64,000 nucleotides of DNA from Leptasterias polaris (taxonomy: Eukaryota > Echinodermata > Asteroidea > Forcipulatida > Asteriidae). The notes beneath the pieces are model-generated. The model had not been told where the DNA came from. It did no database searches and saw nothing but the letters and a program-made list of their open reading frames with translations. The translations under genes were made by a program, and so were the position numbers. The number at the start of each line of letters is the position of its first letter. The stretch's first letter is position 1. The DNA lies in the NCBI GenBank assembly GCA_037783415.1, contig JAZGTN010000009.1, positions 11,780,001 through 11,844,000 on the forward strand, read 5' to 3'. This document shows positions 12,601 through 20,324 of the stretch, in pieces.

Positions 12601-15600
12601 TGGTGCCCCTTTTGCAAAATAAGTTTCTTTTGCAAAATGAAAACGACCTTGCCCTCTCAAAGATGAAATTCTAGGCCTGGTATGACGGTAGTGAAAAGAA
12701 TCCATGACCGTATTTTGTCAGAACAATCAAACGTAAAAGCTCATTGTATCTTCATCATCAATGGAAGCTGATGACACAATAAAACAGCTAATCTTTTCAC
12801 CGATGTTGCAATACAACAGAAACCGAATACCAGCCAAAACTCTTATACGCATGATGTACATTTGAAAATTTTGCCGGAAAAATAGTTTATTGTGCAAAAT
12901 GTTCTACTTATCCGGCTTTGGAAAAACTGGTAGCGTGACGGTAAAAAAGTGGTACCTTTTGTGTGTTTCTTGTCGTACCTCAATTTGTATTGATTTGAAC
13001 CAGGGATCACCATTAGGTTTTACAAGGGTGAGGGCAGAGTCACAGTTTCTGGATTGCAAGACAGTGGAGGATGCATTCAGCTTGAGGTGAAGTATGAAGG
13101 CAGCTCAGACGACTGGGCAGAATGTGGGGGGTGTATCACAGCTGACTCTGAAGTGGTTCTAGCAAACTGGTGTCCACAAACCCGGAAACGAAGACGGCGG
13201 GCTGTAGGGGATGTAGATGAAGTGCAAGCAATGTTTTGCCAAGGGAGCGGCAGTAGTGAACTCTGCAGTGGTGCTATTGATGCTGAGGAGGGTAAGTCAA
13301 AAACGGGTTGTGTGTTGTTGTTGTGGTTGTCACGTACCGTCAACCAAGCAGCTCAAAGTCGTACCCTGACAATGGATACAAACGGTAATAAGTATTTTTT
13401 AACCAAGTCCCTGTATAGGTTTGTTTACCGGTTAAAGACCCACACAAAAATGTTGTATTATTGAACAAATTGTTATGAAGAAGGAAGTTTTAGTAAGCAT
13501 CCTGCGGTGATTAGAAAACAATAAAAGCATTTCGATTATTGGAAATTGTGTGGTGTCCGATTGAATGCTGCTCTCAATACGTCCAGAGGTTCCGCATTGT
13601 GTACCAGCACCTTGATATACCTGGATGAAATCGACGTTCCTATATATATAATAAAAAACTACTGCGACAGGGTGGGTTTTTTCTCGGGTTTTTTAAGTTG
13701 TCAATGCAACAAACTGAAACTTTCACAAGTTACTTTGTTGGTATTTTTCTTGATAATTGCACTCTAAATGGTAACATCCGGATTAGTAATCCAGATGTTG
13801 TTAAGAAGGGCAAGAGCAAGAACGATATTTTGGTATTTGTTCTGTCTATGCTTTTTATTGCTACGCTAGAGAGTTCAGTAAAGACCTCAGGTCAGGTTTT
13901 AAGTTGCCAAGTATGCAGATAAACTAAAGCTGATTTTATGTCTTAACCTATCTAAGCATGAAAAGCTGCTATTATTTTTGTCATTACATAAATCGCAAAC
14001 AAATTTATGTTCAAGTAAACTAGCGATTAGTAACTCATTTGAAAAAGACAAGTGACATGTTGTTGGAACTAAATCAACGTTTCTTCACGTGACCGGTCCT
14101 GATTGTCTTTGTTTAGTTTCAGTTGGTCCTACCGCTACCCAGGCCATCAATCCTGGTGTCATTGCCGGGGTCGTTGTCGGTGTTGTTCTGCTTGTCGTCA
14201 TTGTCATATTAGTTTATATTCTGAGGAGTAGACTGCAGTGTCACGTTGAAGGTATATATTACAAATTTATCTCTGTGAAAATTAAATGCTCTCACTCAGG
14301 AATTATTGACTCAAAGCTGACAAACTTGACAGCCACTTCACTTAAATATTAATAGTAATTATGAATAATAATTTACCGTGCCTCTGTGCAGTATTTTTGC
14401 AATAACTTTTGATAACATCAAAGGTAACTTTTGTTAACCTCAAAGGTAACTTTTGTTATATAACATTGTCACGATGGAATCCTGACCAAATAAAGTATTG
14501 ACAACAAACGATTAAATTCACCTGGAAATATCGTTCTCTTTTGAGAAATTATTGAATGTCTTACCGTGATTAGGTCCGAACCTTTGCCGTAAGCCAAGGC
14601 CGATAGTCGGCCATAGTCTGCTAGAATCTCGGACTTGCCTTCCATATTATGCCGAATATAATGACGAAATCGTGAATATCGATACGACTGTATTTCACGG
14701 CTAATGATTGAATTTTATTTATATCTCTGTTTGGAGAGGTCTTTGCCATAAAAGACGCACCTGACGTGAACAGGTTTTAAAGGGGCTCGTCACCAGAACA
14801 AAATCAACTTAATTATTTTCTTTACCAAAAACAAATTAATCAATTTGTTTATGCAAGTGCCAGCTTAAGCTATACTTTTAAGTTTCAAATACTGTCATTG
14901 GTCCTTAACTTCTTTTGGTTAAACTGGACCACTAAATTGATATCTATAAAAAACATAAATATTGTGTAGTGTACCTTCTTGTCTGCATAAATTATAGCAT
15001 TATGTTTTGTTTAATTCCAGTCAAAAGAAAATCATCCTCTCAGATGTAAGTTTGTTTTTCATTTTATTTTATCGTGTTTGGTTTTGTTTTGTTTATTTTC
15101 CCTTCGCTAATTGGATTTTAGGTTGGCCGGAAAACCTATAGTGCAGGTAATACCATCACATGTCTGAATTTCAATTCATAATAAAAAGAAAAACGACGAA
15201 AACAAAAAAATATATAGTAGGACGTATCCCCGTAGTCTGAAAAAAACAAACTGAATTTGTTTTATTTAAATACCAACAAATAATTTAACTGAATGTGTTC
15301 TTACACAAAGTCCATTACATCCTTTTAGACCCATAATTCACTGCTTAAACGTGATTTATTACACATGGTGTCACCGCTAAACCTTACTAGATTGTACTCC
15401 TAGCATGCAAAGTTTCAAATCGTCACTGCAAACCTCGCTAGATTTTACTCCCACCATGCAAAGATTAAAATCCTACTCATGTACATGGTGTCACCGCTAA
15501 ATCTTACTAGATTGTACTCCTAGCATGCAAAGTTTCAAATCCTACTCATGTACATGGTGTCACCGCAAACCTCGCTAGATTGTACTCCCACCTTGCAAAG

Positions 15601-18600
15601 TTTCAAATCCTACTCTTGTACATGGTGTTATGCAAAGTTTCAAAAGCTACTCATACTTTTTGTTTTGTTTCATCATAAGTATTAAGCGTTCTGACAGAAA
15701 AAGAACCGATGCTGATAAACACCCCATCTACCAGGATGTGACAGGTTGGTTTTTTAATCATGTGAATAACATTCATAGGTAATTTAGACCTACTGGTATA
15801 CGATACAGAAATGTAAATACATGATTGTGTCTCAAAGATGATCACCTTTCTACAGTACTAGGATTTCCTGTCAAGAAATTCAACTTTCTATTTATGGAAA
15901 GAGTCATTAGCATATTTCGAATTAAAGGTAATGTACAGAATTGGTAAAGCTGACAAAAAAATCGCAGACAGTGTTTTGTCTGATCAACCATACATGAAAT
16001 AACAAACATGTACAAAATTGGGCTTTAACCGCTGTGTGAATCAGGAGAAAATAGTGAAAAACCATGTACAATGTTCAGCATGTAAACTCATTGTCCTTAT
16101 TTTAGTGCTCACAACCGAAACCACCAGTATGCAGTTTTTATGCTATTATTTTATTCATCTATGTCTTAATTTTTTTTTTTTCACGATTGTTGTGCACGTG
16201 TGCTGGTAAACTTAGCGAGTCGGGCTAATTCCCGTAGCCTTAGATCTCAAGGGTCTTTCTCAAGATCATCTCTGTTTTCCCAAACTGTCACCTTCTGTAT
16301 TAGATCTACCCTCACAGTTGTCCTTATTTGATCTAGATATTTCTCCAATGCATTAGGAGTGGTGCCTGGTGCTTTAATCACCACAGGGACTACTTTCACT
16401 TTCATCTGCCAAATCTAACGAAGTTCACTGGCCAAGTCTTAATTAGTACTTCTTCATCTTTTTTTATCTCCTTTGAGGTAATCCTTGAAACAGCTAGGAA
16501 ATTTTCATTAACAGCTATTAATCCCTTTCTGTTTGTACTTCAGAAATGGTGGCAATCAACACAGTGCAGGACAACACAACATATGCAAATCTCCCAAATG
16601 CTCCAAAAGCTTTCCAGAGAAATAAGCTGCATATTGAGAGAGAGCTTGGACATGGTAACTTCGGTATGGTTCTCCTTGCACAAGCTGAAGGAATCTTGGA
16701 AAGGTCAAAGGTTACATTGGTGGCTGTTAAAACTCTGAAAGGTATGTTTTTATGTTTAGTTGTTAGGCCTGATGACGGTCACTTTATCCTTTCTCCATTT
16801 TGCATGATTTCCTATTTGTTTATGTTTATGATTTATCATATTTGTTTACCTTGCTGTATTAATTTGATTCTGATAGAGATGTGTTTGGTTGGTTCATCGT
16901 TTATTTATCATTGCAAAAACTCTTATCAATTTTGCGTTAAAGGTGTCTGCCCAGAACTGTAGTGTAATTTGCCATTCTTTGCGGCTGAAAGGGATTTACT
17001 TTTAGCTCGGGTATGATTTCGTTGTAATGGACTAAAGACGTATTTGAACAAATGTTGGGCACATGTTTTCATTATTTTTATTAAACTCCCAGTCGCGTGA
17101 TCAAATCTCATTGCGGTTTGGGACTGCTATAAAAACAGTGAATATTTTTATTTTTTTAATCCATACGTTGTGAAAATTCTCTTTTGCCCATATTTGTATA
17201 TTTATTTAAACATTACAGATGGCACAGAAATCAGTGAAAAGGAAAGCTTAATCTGTGAGTTGGAACTAATGAAAAAGTTACCTGAACATTGCAACGTTGT
17301 GAAACTTCTCGGCTACTGCATACAAGAAGGTAACAATCACATCATATTATCTGAGCATTTTTCATCCTACAATAAATTTGACTGTTTTTTGAAGTATATT
17401 ATTTGAAAGACAAAGTCATATTGGAATAAGATAAACGATAATACATGTTTCTACATTTTTCTTTAAAGGGTTTTGACTTATCTGTGCGTCAATTTTTAGT
17501 TTTATAGTCCTTTAAATAAAGAGTTTCAGAAGAGTTTAAAGTCCTTTAAATAACAATTTTCAAAGAAGGTAAAACAAATTATTGAAATATTTATCACAAA
17601 AATCTTAAATAGACAATTCAGGTTATTATATCCGAGCGTTTCTTTAGACAGTGTCCAATGTGAAACAAGATCAACTTCAATTTACAACTAAAAACATTAA
17701 AGATCGTCACATGATTTGTTTTGTCTTGTATCTAAAGATCCTCTGTACATCATTGTTGAGTATCTATCCAGAGGCAACCTGAAAGACCTACTAAAAGACA
17801 GTCGCAGTAAAGAAGGGCGTGTCTATGGAAACCTACATGGCGTCAGTAAATCACTCACATCCGGGAACCTCGTGAAGTTTGCTAATGACGTAGCAGACGG
17901 AATGCACTTTATATCATCTCATAAGGTAACGCTTGCAAAAACATATGTTGAAGTGAATTATTATGATTGTTACCGTATGTGTTATTCCTTTAAGATTTCG
18001 CAAATAAGTTAGCATGTTGCAAACAAACTGCTTACCATTCAAAGTGACCTATAATATATGGGGAAAACAAAGTTAATGACCTGACATTTCGACCTTAGCA
18101 GAGCCTTAATCGAAGGCTTAGTGACAACACATAAACTGCTATACTGTTGTAAAGGAAGCAGTCATATAGCTTAATTATAGTATGCATACTTTTCAGCTAG
18201 CTGGAACTGTGTTCCAATAGTTGAAACCGTGTTGCATGAGTTGGAACCGTGCTCTAATAGTTGGAACCGTGTACTAATAGCTGGAACCGTGTTCTAGTAG
18301 TTGGAACCGTGTTCCAGTAGTTGGAACCGTGTTTTAGTAGGTGGAACCGTGATCTAATTACCGCCCCCCCCCCCGCACTTCCTCCACTAACTTAAACATG
18401 TTCCTCGTTTTACATCCATCACTGTTGTAGTGTATCCATCGAGATCTGGCTGCCAGGAACGTCCTCGTTGCTGAAGATATGACATGTAAGGTGTCTGATT
18501 TTGGACTCGCTCGAGTCATGATAAACAATCGAGCTTATGAAAGACAATCGCAGGTGAGGAACCCTGACATTCAACGAAACAGTTCTGCAACATTAACTTT

Positions 18601-20324
18601 AATAAGCATTCGAAGAAATGTTTTTCTGTTTTTCTGTTATGAATTTTTTCAAGCCATACCTGGACATGTAAACAACACAATTAGATAAAAGAAAATAATT
18701 TAAAAATGCTTGTGCTTACAACGTTCACAGGGCCGTTGCACCCAAACAGTCTCTCGCTGCAGGGTTTTGAACGCACCAAACAATCACGTGGTCAGCGGCC
18801 GATATCACTTCTGGTTTAAATGTAATATTGTCTAATCATCAAACCAATTGCTCGAAAGACATCTGCCAGCAACGTCATGCATGCTGTCATTACTTTTATA
18901 TGCTTGTTGTTAGGGCCGATTGCCTCTTCGCTGGATGGCGATGGAGTCAGTACTTGATGACGTGTACACAACAGAGAGTGACGTGTGGTCATTTGGTGTA
19001 CTTCTGTGGGAAATCGTAACACTCGGTAAGTTTGTAGTAGCATTTAGTTTCAATTTCTTGCTGAAGCCCTTGTGTCCATTATTTGAGTGAAAATACACTG
19101 AATTTGGCTTCTTCTTTTTCAGGATCCAGACCATACCCTTCTATGAGTGCAGATACAATGATAGAGGAGCTTCAAAAGGGATACCGTATGCCGAAACCAA
19201 GCCATTGTCAAGGAGAATTGTAAGTTGGTGAATAGCGATTTGCACCCTGAATATACTTTGTCATACATGTATTTGGCACCGATGGATTGGCACCAACGCT
19301 GCGCATTCCTGTTAAGTTTTCCTGGCGTTTTATTTAATCCTGACTTTTTTCCATGAAATTTTGCCTAACATCACAAGGCCGGACGGCCACTTCAAGATGA
19401 GGACTGCACTTAACTGGTTTGGGCTGTCCATCCAAATCAACTGTCACCAGGTGCAAATTGCCACCTAGGTCTGAAACAGGAATACCCCATTCACAGTCCG
19501 TATGGATGTAGGCATGGGTATCATGATCCACTAACCAAAAAGCAGGTAGAAAGATACATTTCAAAACAACGCATTTTTCGATTAAAGTACTAAAGATAGC
19601 ATACACTTAATGTAAGAACAAGTGTGAAACCGTTTTCTCGCCAGGTATCAGATGATGTTGAAATGTTGGAAAGAGGATCCAACGACCCGACCTAACTTTA
19701 AGAAGATCGGTGACGAGCTTCGTAAACTTGGGCAGCAAGACAAGGTGAGGCATCGAAGGCACTAAGACGTGGATAAATGTTGAAATCTTAAAATCCCGAA
19801 TCGCCAGAATTTATTTTATTTTTCATATCAGTCTATCTGTTTCAAATTGATTACTTATTTTGTTTCATTTCCTCTAAATTGAGGAAGCAAATCACAATGG
19901 TACTTGCTTCTTGAGGCAGAAACACCAGGGTTAAGTTAACCCCATACTCTTCAACGATAAGTGTTCTGATTTCTTTTACGTGCAGTACCAATCTATAAGA
20001 CCTACAGCCCCATCAGAAGGACAATATTATTGTAAACTATCCTGCTTAACTTGAGGTTCAATCTGTAAAGTTTACCCCCTTTCATTAGGAGTCTATATCT
20101 ATTGAAATCTCAAAATGCTTGCATCATAAATCTGAATTTGATCTTTGAGCCACTCCTGATTTACGTGTGTTTTAAAATTTGTGATATATGAACAAAAAGT
20201 TAGAGTTGTTCTAATTGGTTCTTGTCTTCTCCGATTTGGCTTACAGGAGTTAATCTCAATCAGAGGCTACGAGGAAATGACTTATGAGGTCACGATTCCA
20301 ATGAGCGACCAGGAAAAGGTTTAG
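227..20324 (+). CDS. Ig/FN3 receptor tyrosine kinase, FGFR/RET-like kinase (3' part of gene, 22 exons)
   Basis: A single-pass receptor tyrosine kinase, expected to bind an extracellular ligand and phosphorylate tyrosines at the plasma membrane. The 22 exons sum to 4,184 bp and stay in one frame to the TAG at 20322-20324, about 1,393 residues visible. Order: Ig1 (1-126), Ig2, Ig3, Ig4, Ig5, Ig6, Ig7 (to about 782), FN3 (783-877), Cys-containing segment with RKRRRR (885-980), membrane helix (about 990-1012), juxtamembrane region, kinase (about 1085-1366), tail. All kinase landmarks are present: GHGNFG loop, VAVK lysine, helix-C Glu, [25 protein letters not shown] and the CW...RP motif. The wording [16 protein letters not shown] and [10 protein letters not shown] is closest to FGFRs. 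FGFRs normally carry three Ig domains and no FN3, so this is not a plain FGFR. The signal peptide and any further N-terminal domains lie upstream. I am sure of the RTK class and unsure of the orthologue. Confidence 0.93.
605..3403 (+). other. RTK intron, 2.8 kb
   Basis: No coding signal is seen on either strand. Around 1890-2060 there is a stretch beginning ggcccggttcatacttcctt that looks like a decayed MITE arm. A C-tract lies near 1199-1208. Otherwise it is unremarkable AT-rich intron. Confidence 0.6.
3404..3730 (+). CDS. RTK exon: Ig domain 2 (module A, copy 1)
   Basis: Acceptor ttcatgtag at 3403, donor gtaatt at 3731, phase 1-1, 109 codons. Cysteines lie in QYTC and LQC and the core Trp in FTWTV. 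The protein is clearly similar to the Ig4 exon at 6127-6462 (shared VPDINPGA and FTWTVG), which marks an internal duplication. Confidence 0.87.
4255..4526 (-). repeat. tRNA-derived SINE in RTK intron
   Basis: On the minus strand there is an A-box-like TGGCTCAGTGGT (complement of 4501-4512) and a B-box-like GGTTTGAATCC (complement of 4454-4464). Downstream of these the tail is rich in AATAAAG-type repeats (4255-4300). This is the layout of a tRNA-derived SINE rather than a functional tRNA, since the spacing and arms do not give a clean cloverleaf. Confidence 0.55.
4641..4967 (+). CDS. RTK exon: Ig domain 3 (module B, copy 1)
   Basis: Acceptor ctcctttttag at 4640, donor gtaagt at 4968, phase 1-1, 109 codons. 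It shows FTCRV, IKWYL and VKCEA as the two Ig cysteines and the core Trp. It pairs with the Ig5 exon at 6771-7100 (shared GDGLV and FTP motifs). The fold looks like a CD80-type C2 domain. Confidence 0.87.
6127..6462 (+). CDS. RTK exon: Ig domain 4 (module A, copy 2)
   Basis: Acceptor ttgtttcag at 6126, donor gtgaga at 6463, phase 1-1, 112 codons. Cysteines lie in QYTC and LKC and the core Trp in FTWTVG. It is the paralogue of the Ig2 exon: ITLSDSTGA here matches ITISDETGA there, and EVPDINPGA matches VVPDINPGA. Confidence 0.87.
6771..7100 (+). CDS. RTK exon: Ig domain 5 (module B, copy 2), core Trp lost
   Basis: Acceptor tgttgtgaag at 6770, donor gtgtgt at 7101, phase 1-1, 110 codons. Cysteines lie in LTCTV and VECVA. 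The core tryptophan present in the paralogous Ig3 (TIKWY) is leucine here (TIALY), an unusual change in an otherwise intact Ig domain. Confidence 0.85.
7101..8910 (+). other. RTK intron with a fold-back element
   Basis: This 1.8 kb intron has no coding signal. It holds the palindromic element at 7802-8112 (listed separately) and a short ttctttctttctt tract near 8123. The rest is AT-rich and unremarkable. Confidence 0.6.
7802..8112. mobile_element. Palindromic fold-back MITE
   Basis: About 311 bp that reads nearly the same on both strands. The left arm starts gctatgaaaagcgtttg and the right arm ends in its complement, cgcttttcatagc. The inner arms from gatccacaca (7871) to tgtgtggatc (8030-8039) match almost throughout. 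The centre is near 7955. No transposase is present and I see no convincing target duplication. Confidence 0.8.
8911..9222 (+). CDS. RTK exon: Ig domain 6
   Basis: Acceptor ttccatacag at 8910, donor gtatgt at 9223, phase 1-1, 104 codons. Cysteines lie in LTCTA and ITCTA and the Trp in LAWSN. It begins [10 protein letters not shown], a typical linker into an Ig domain. Confidence 0.85.
9648..9960 (+). repeat. tRNA-derived SINE-like element in RTK intron
   Basis: A perfect B-box-like GGTTCGATTCC lies at 9701-9711, preceded by an A-box-like ggtgggtagtgca near 9657-9669. A non-tRNA body follows to about 9960. It is probably a SINE copy; the boundaries are approximate. Confidence 0.5.
10091..10426 (+). 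CDS. RTK exon: Ig domain 7 (I-set)
   Basis: I place the acceptor at ttttgccaccag (10090) because the nearer-consensus AG at 10044 would read into an in-frame TAA at 10057. The donor is gtaaga at 10427; phase 1-1. It shows LSCTAKG, ITWFNPS and DYGVYTC, a standard I-set Ig domain. Confidence 0.83.
10427..11396 (+). other. RTK intron
   Basis: There is no coding signal. Two short stretches at about 10705-10900 and 10900-11090 look like diverged direct copies: both contain 'actgt...tttcca/acag', 'catgattt/catgtacg' and a 'gaagacacgagtgattac' or 'gaagacatgaatgattac' motif. Confidence 0.45.
11397..11681 (+). CDS. RTK exon: fibronectin type III domain
   Basis: Acceptor ggttattag at 11396, donor gtaagt at 11682, phase 1-1, 95 codons. 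It has the FN3 signature: PNKPTGV at the start, the core Trp in AVRWRAS, and the Y-x-I-x-V-x-A-x-N pattern in [12 protein letters not shown]. It is the only FN3 domain seen and sits between Ig7 and the membrane. Confidence 0.88.
12362..12382 (+). CDS. RTK micro-exon, 21 bp (tentative)
   Basis: The acceptor is tctacgtgcag and the donor gtaatt at 12383. The 21 bp are phase 1-1 and would add PESVADK. Skipping it keeps the frame, so it could be alternatively used or spurious. It is supported only by splice sites and frame. Confidence 0.5.
13004..13291 (+). CDS. RTK exon: juxtamembrane Cys domain with furin-type site
   Basis: Acceptor tttgaaccag at 13003, donor gtaagt at 13292, phase 1-1, 96 codons. 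It contains six cysteines: four before and two after the strongly basic RKRRRRAV. That basic run matches the R-x-[KR]-R rule for furin-type convertases. I do not recognise the fold. The layout suggests a domain cut during secretion whose halves may stay together. Confidence 0.8.
14123..14251 (+). CDS. RTK exon: transmembrane helix
   Basis: Acceptor tagtttcag at 14122, donor gtatat at 14252, phase 1-1. It encodes a short extracellular stalk, then a helix of about 22 residues from VIAGVVVG to VILVYI, then a basic stop-transfer stretch (LRSRLQCH). Confidence 0.87.
15021..15045 (+). CDS. RTK small exon (juxtamembrane, 25 bp)
   Basis: Acceptor ttaattccag, donor gtaagt at 15046. It enters in phase 1, leaves in phase 2 and encodes VKRKSSSQ, a basic cytoplasmic stretch. 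Splice sites are good and the frame matches the next small exon. Confidence 0.68.
15122..15146 (+). CDS. RTK small exon (juxtamembrane, 25 bp)
   Basis: Acceptor attggattttag, donor gtaata at 15147. It enters in phase 2, leaves in phase 0 and encodes MLAGKPIVQ. It sits only 76 bp after the previous exon. Confidence 0.65.
15362..15640. repeat. Tandem repeat in RTK intron, about 60-66 bp units
   Basis: About four imperfect units, each with catggtgtcaccgc, then ctagattgtactccta, then gcaaagtttcaaatcc and tactcatgta. The same unit recurs in the opposite orientation at 55580-55860, and its gtgttaccgcaaac core recurs at about 33395 and 56955. Confidence 0.8.
15687..15744 (+). CDS. RTK exon: juxtamembrane with YQDV motif
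   Basis: I use the acceptor at tattaag (15686), because the nearby ctgacag (15697) would put stops in frame given the phase 0 entry. Donor at 15745. It encodes [19 protein letters not shown] and leaves in phase 1. The tyrosine is a candidate phosphorylation site. Confidence 0.65.
15922..16105. mobile_element. Partial TTAA-type MITE in RTK intron
   Basis: It begins ttaaaggtaatgtacagaat and matches the left end of the full element at 38164-38518 (acagacagtgtt, catgaaataacaaac, gaaaatagtgaaaa). The right half is missing or replaced. Confidence 0.65.
16215..16520 (-). pseudogene. LINE reverse-transcriptase tail fragment in RTK intron
   Basis: On the minus strand the translation gives [16 protein letters not shown] followed by [10 protein letters not shown], interrupted by stops. 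This is the wording of the extreme C-terminus of many non-LTR retrotransposon ORFs (the 'VVPVVIGALGT' tail). It is a decayed 3' fragment with no complete domain. Confidence 0.65.
16544..16741 (+). CDS. RTK exon: kinase N-lobe with ATP loop
   Basis: Acceptor gtttgtacttcag at 16543, donor gtatgt at 16742, phase 1-1. It encodes a juxtamembrane stretch with TTYANLP (a YxN motif of the Grb2 SH2 type), the Gly loop GHGNFG and the ATP-anchoring lysine in VAVKTLK. Confidence 0.9.
17219..17329 (+). CDS. RTK exon: kinase helix C (111 bp)
   Basis: Acceptor aacattacag, donor gtaaca at 17330, phase 1-1. It carries the helix-C glutamate ([11 protein letters not shown]) and the [11 protein letters not shown] segment. 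The 111-bp length equals the corresponding FGFR exon as I remember it. Confidence 0.9.
17738..17925 (+). CDS. RTK exon: kinase hinge and insert (188 bp)
   Basis: Acceptor gtatctaaag, donor gtaacg at 17926. It enters in phase 1 and leaves in phase 0. It encodes the hinge [19 protein letters not shown], a short kinase insert and the segment up to SSHK before the catalytic loop. Confidence 0.9.
18008..18135 (-). mobile_element. Penelope-like element fragment in RTK intron (tentative)
   Basis: It shares a long stretch with 42070-42180 (gcaaac...actgcttaccatt, then cctgacrtttcgacc, then agcagagc). On the minus strand the end reads GGTCGAAATGTCAGG, like the GAAACGTC part of hammerhead-bearing Penelope ends. 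It is only a fragment. Confidence 0.45.
18190..18360. repeat. 20-bp minisatellite in RTK intron
   Basis: About eight imperfect copies of a 20-bp unit of the form tagttggaaccgtgttctaa, ending just before a C-tract at 18363-18374. It lies 70 bp upstream of the catalytic-loop exon. Confidence 0.9.
18431..18553 (+). CDS. RTK exon: catalytic loop and DFG (123 bp)
   Basis: Acceptor actgttgtag, donor gtgagg at 18554, phase 0-0. It encodes [16 protein letters not shown], then SDFGLARV and the start of the activation loop with a single tyrosine (RAYERQSQ). FGFRs have paired tyrosines at this point. HRDLAARN is the receptor-type tyrosine kinase form. Confidence 0.95.
18914..19025 (+). CDS. RTK exon: activation-loop end and helix F
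   Basis: Acceptor gcttgttgttag, donor gtaagt at 19026. It enters in phase 0 and leaves in phase 1. It encodes [12 protein letters not shown], the substrate-facing P+1 loop of tyrosine kinases, and [13 protein letters not shown]. Confidence 0.95.
19123..19219 (+). CDS. RTK exon: kinase C-lobe (helix G region)
   Basis: Acceptor cttctttttcag, donor gtaagt at 19220. It enters in phase 1 and leaves in phase 2. It encodes GSRPYPSM through [14 protein letters not shown], closely FGFR-like in wording. Confidence 0.92.
19345..19535. repeat. Dispersed repeat in RTK intron (second copy at 29225)
   Basis: Shared with 29225-29395: both contain taacatcacaag, cggccattt or cggccactt, caaatcaactgtcaccagg and ggatgtaggcatgg in the same order. 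The minus strand here is open for 90 codons but resembles nothing I recognise. Confidence 0.75.
19645..19744 (+). CDS. RTK exon: end of kinase C-lobe
   Basis: Acceptor ttttctcgccag, donor gtgagg at 19745. It enters in phase 2 and leaves in phase 0. It encodes [19 protein letters not shown], which contains the conserved CW...RP motif of helix H-I. Confidence 0.93.
20247..20324 (+). CDS. RTK last exon: C-terminal tail and stop
   Basis: Acceptor gcttacag at 20246, phase 0 entry, stop TAG at 20322-20324. The 25-residue tail has [13 protein letters not shown] fits the YxxM motif bound by PI3-kinase p85 SH2 domains. The 3' UTR runs into the tandem duplication that starts near 20418. Confidence 0.87.
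   Translation, partial: ELISIRGYEEMTYEVTIPMSDQEKV

Noticed and set aside
15698..15744. Juxtamembrane exon starting at ctgacag (15697)
   Set aside because: With the phase 0 entry from the previous exon it reads into TGA and TAA at once; the acceptor at 15686 gives an open frame.
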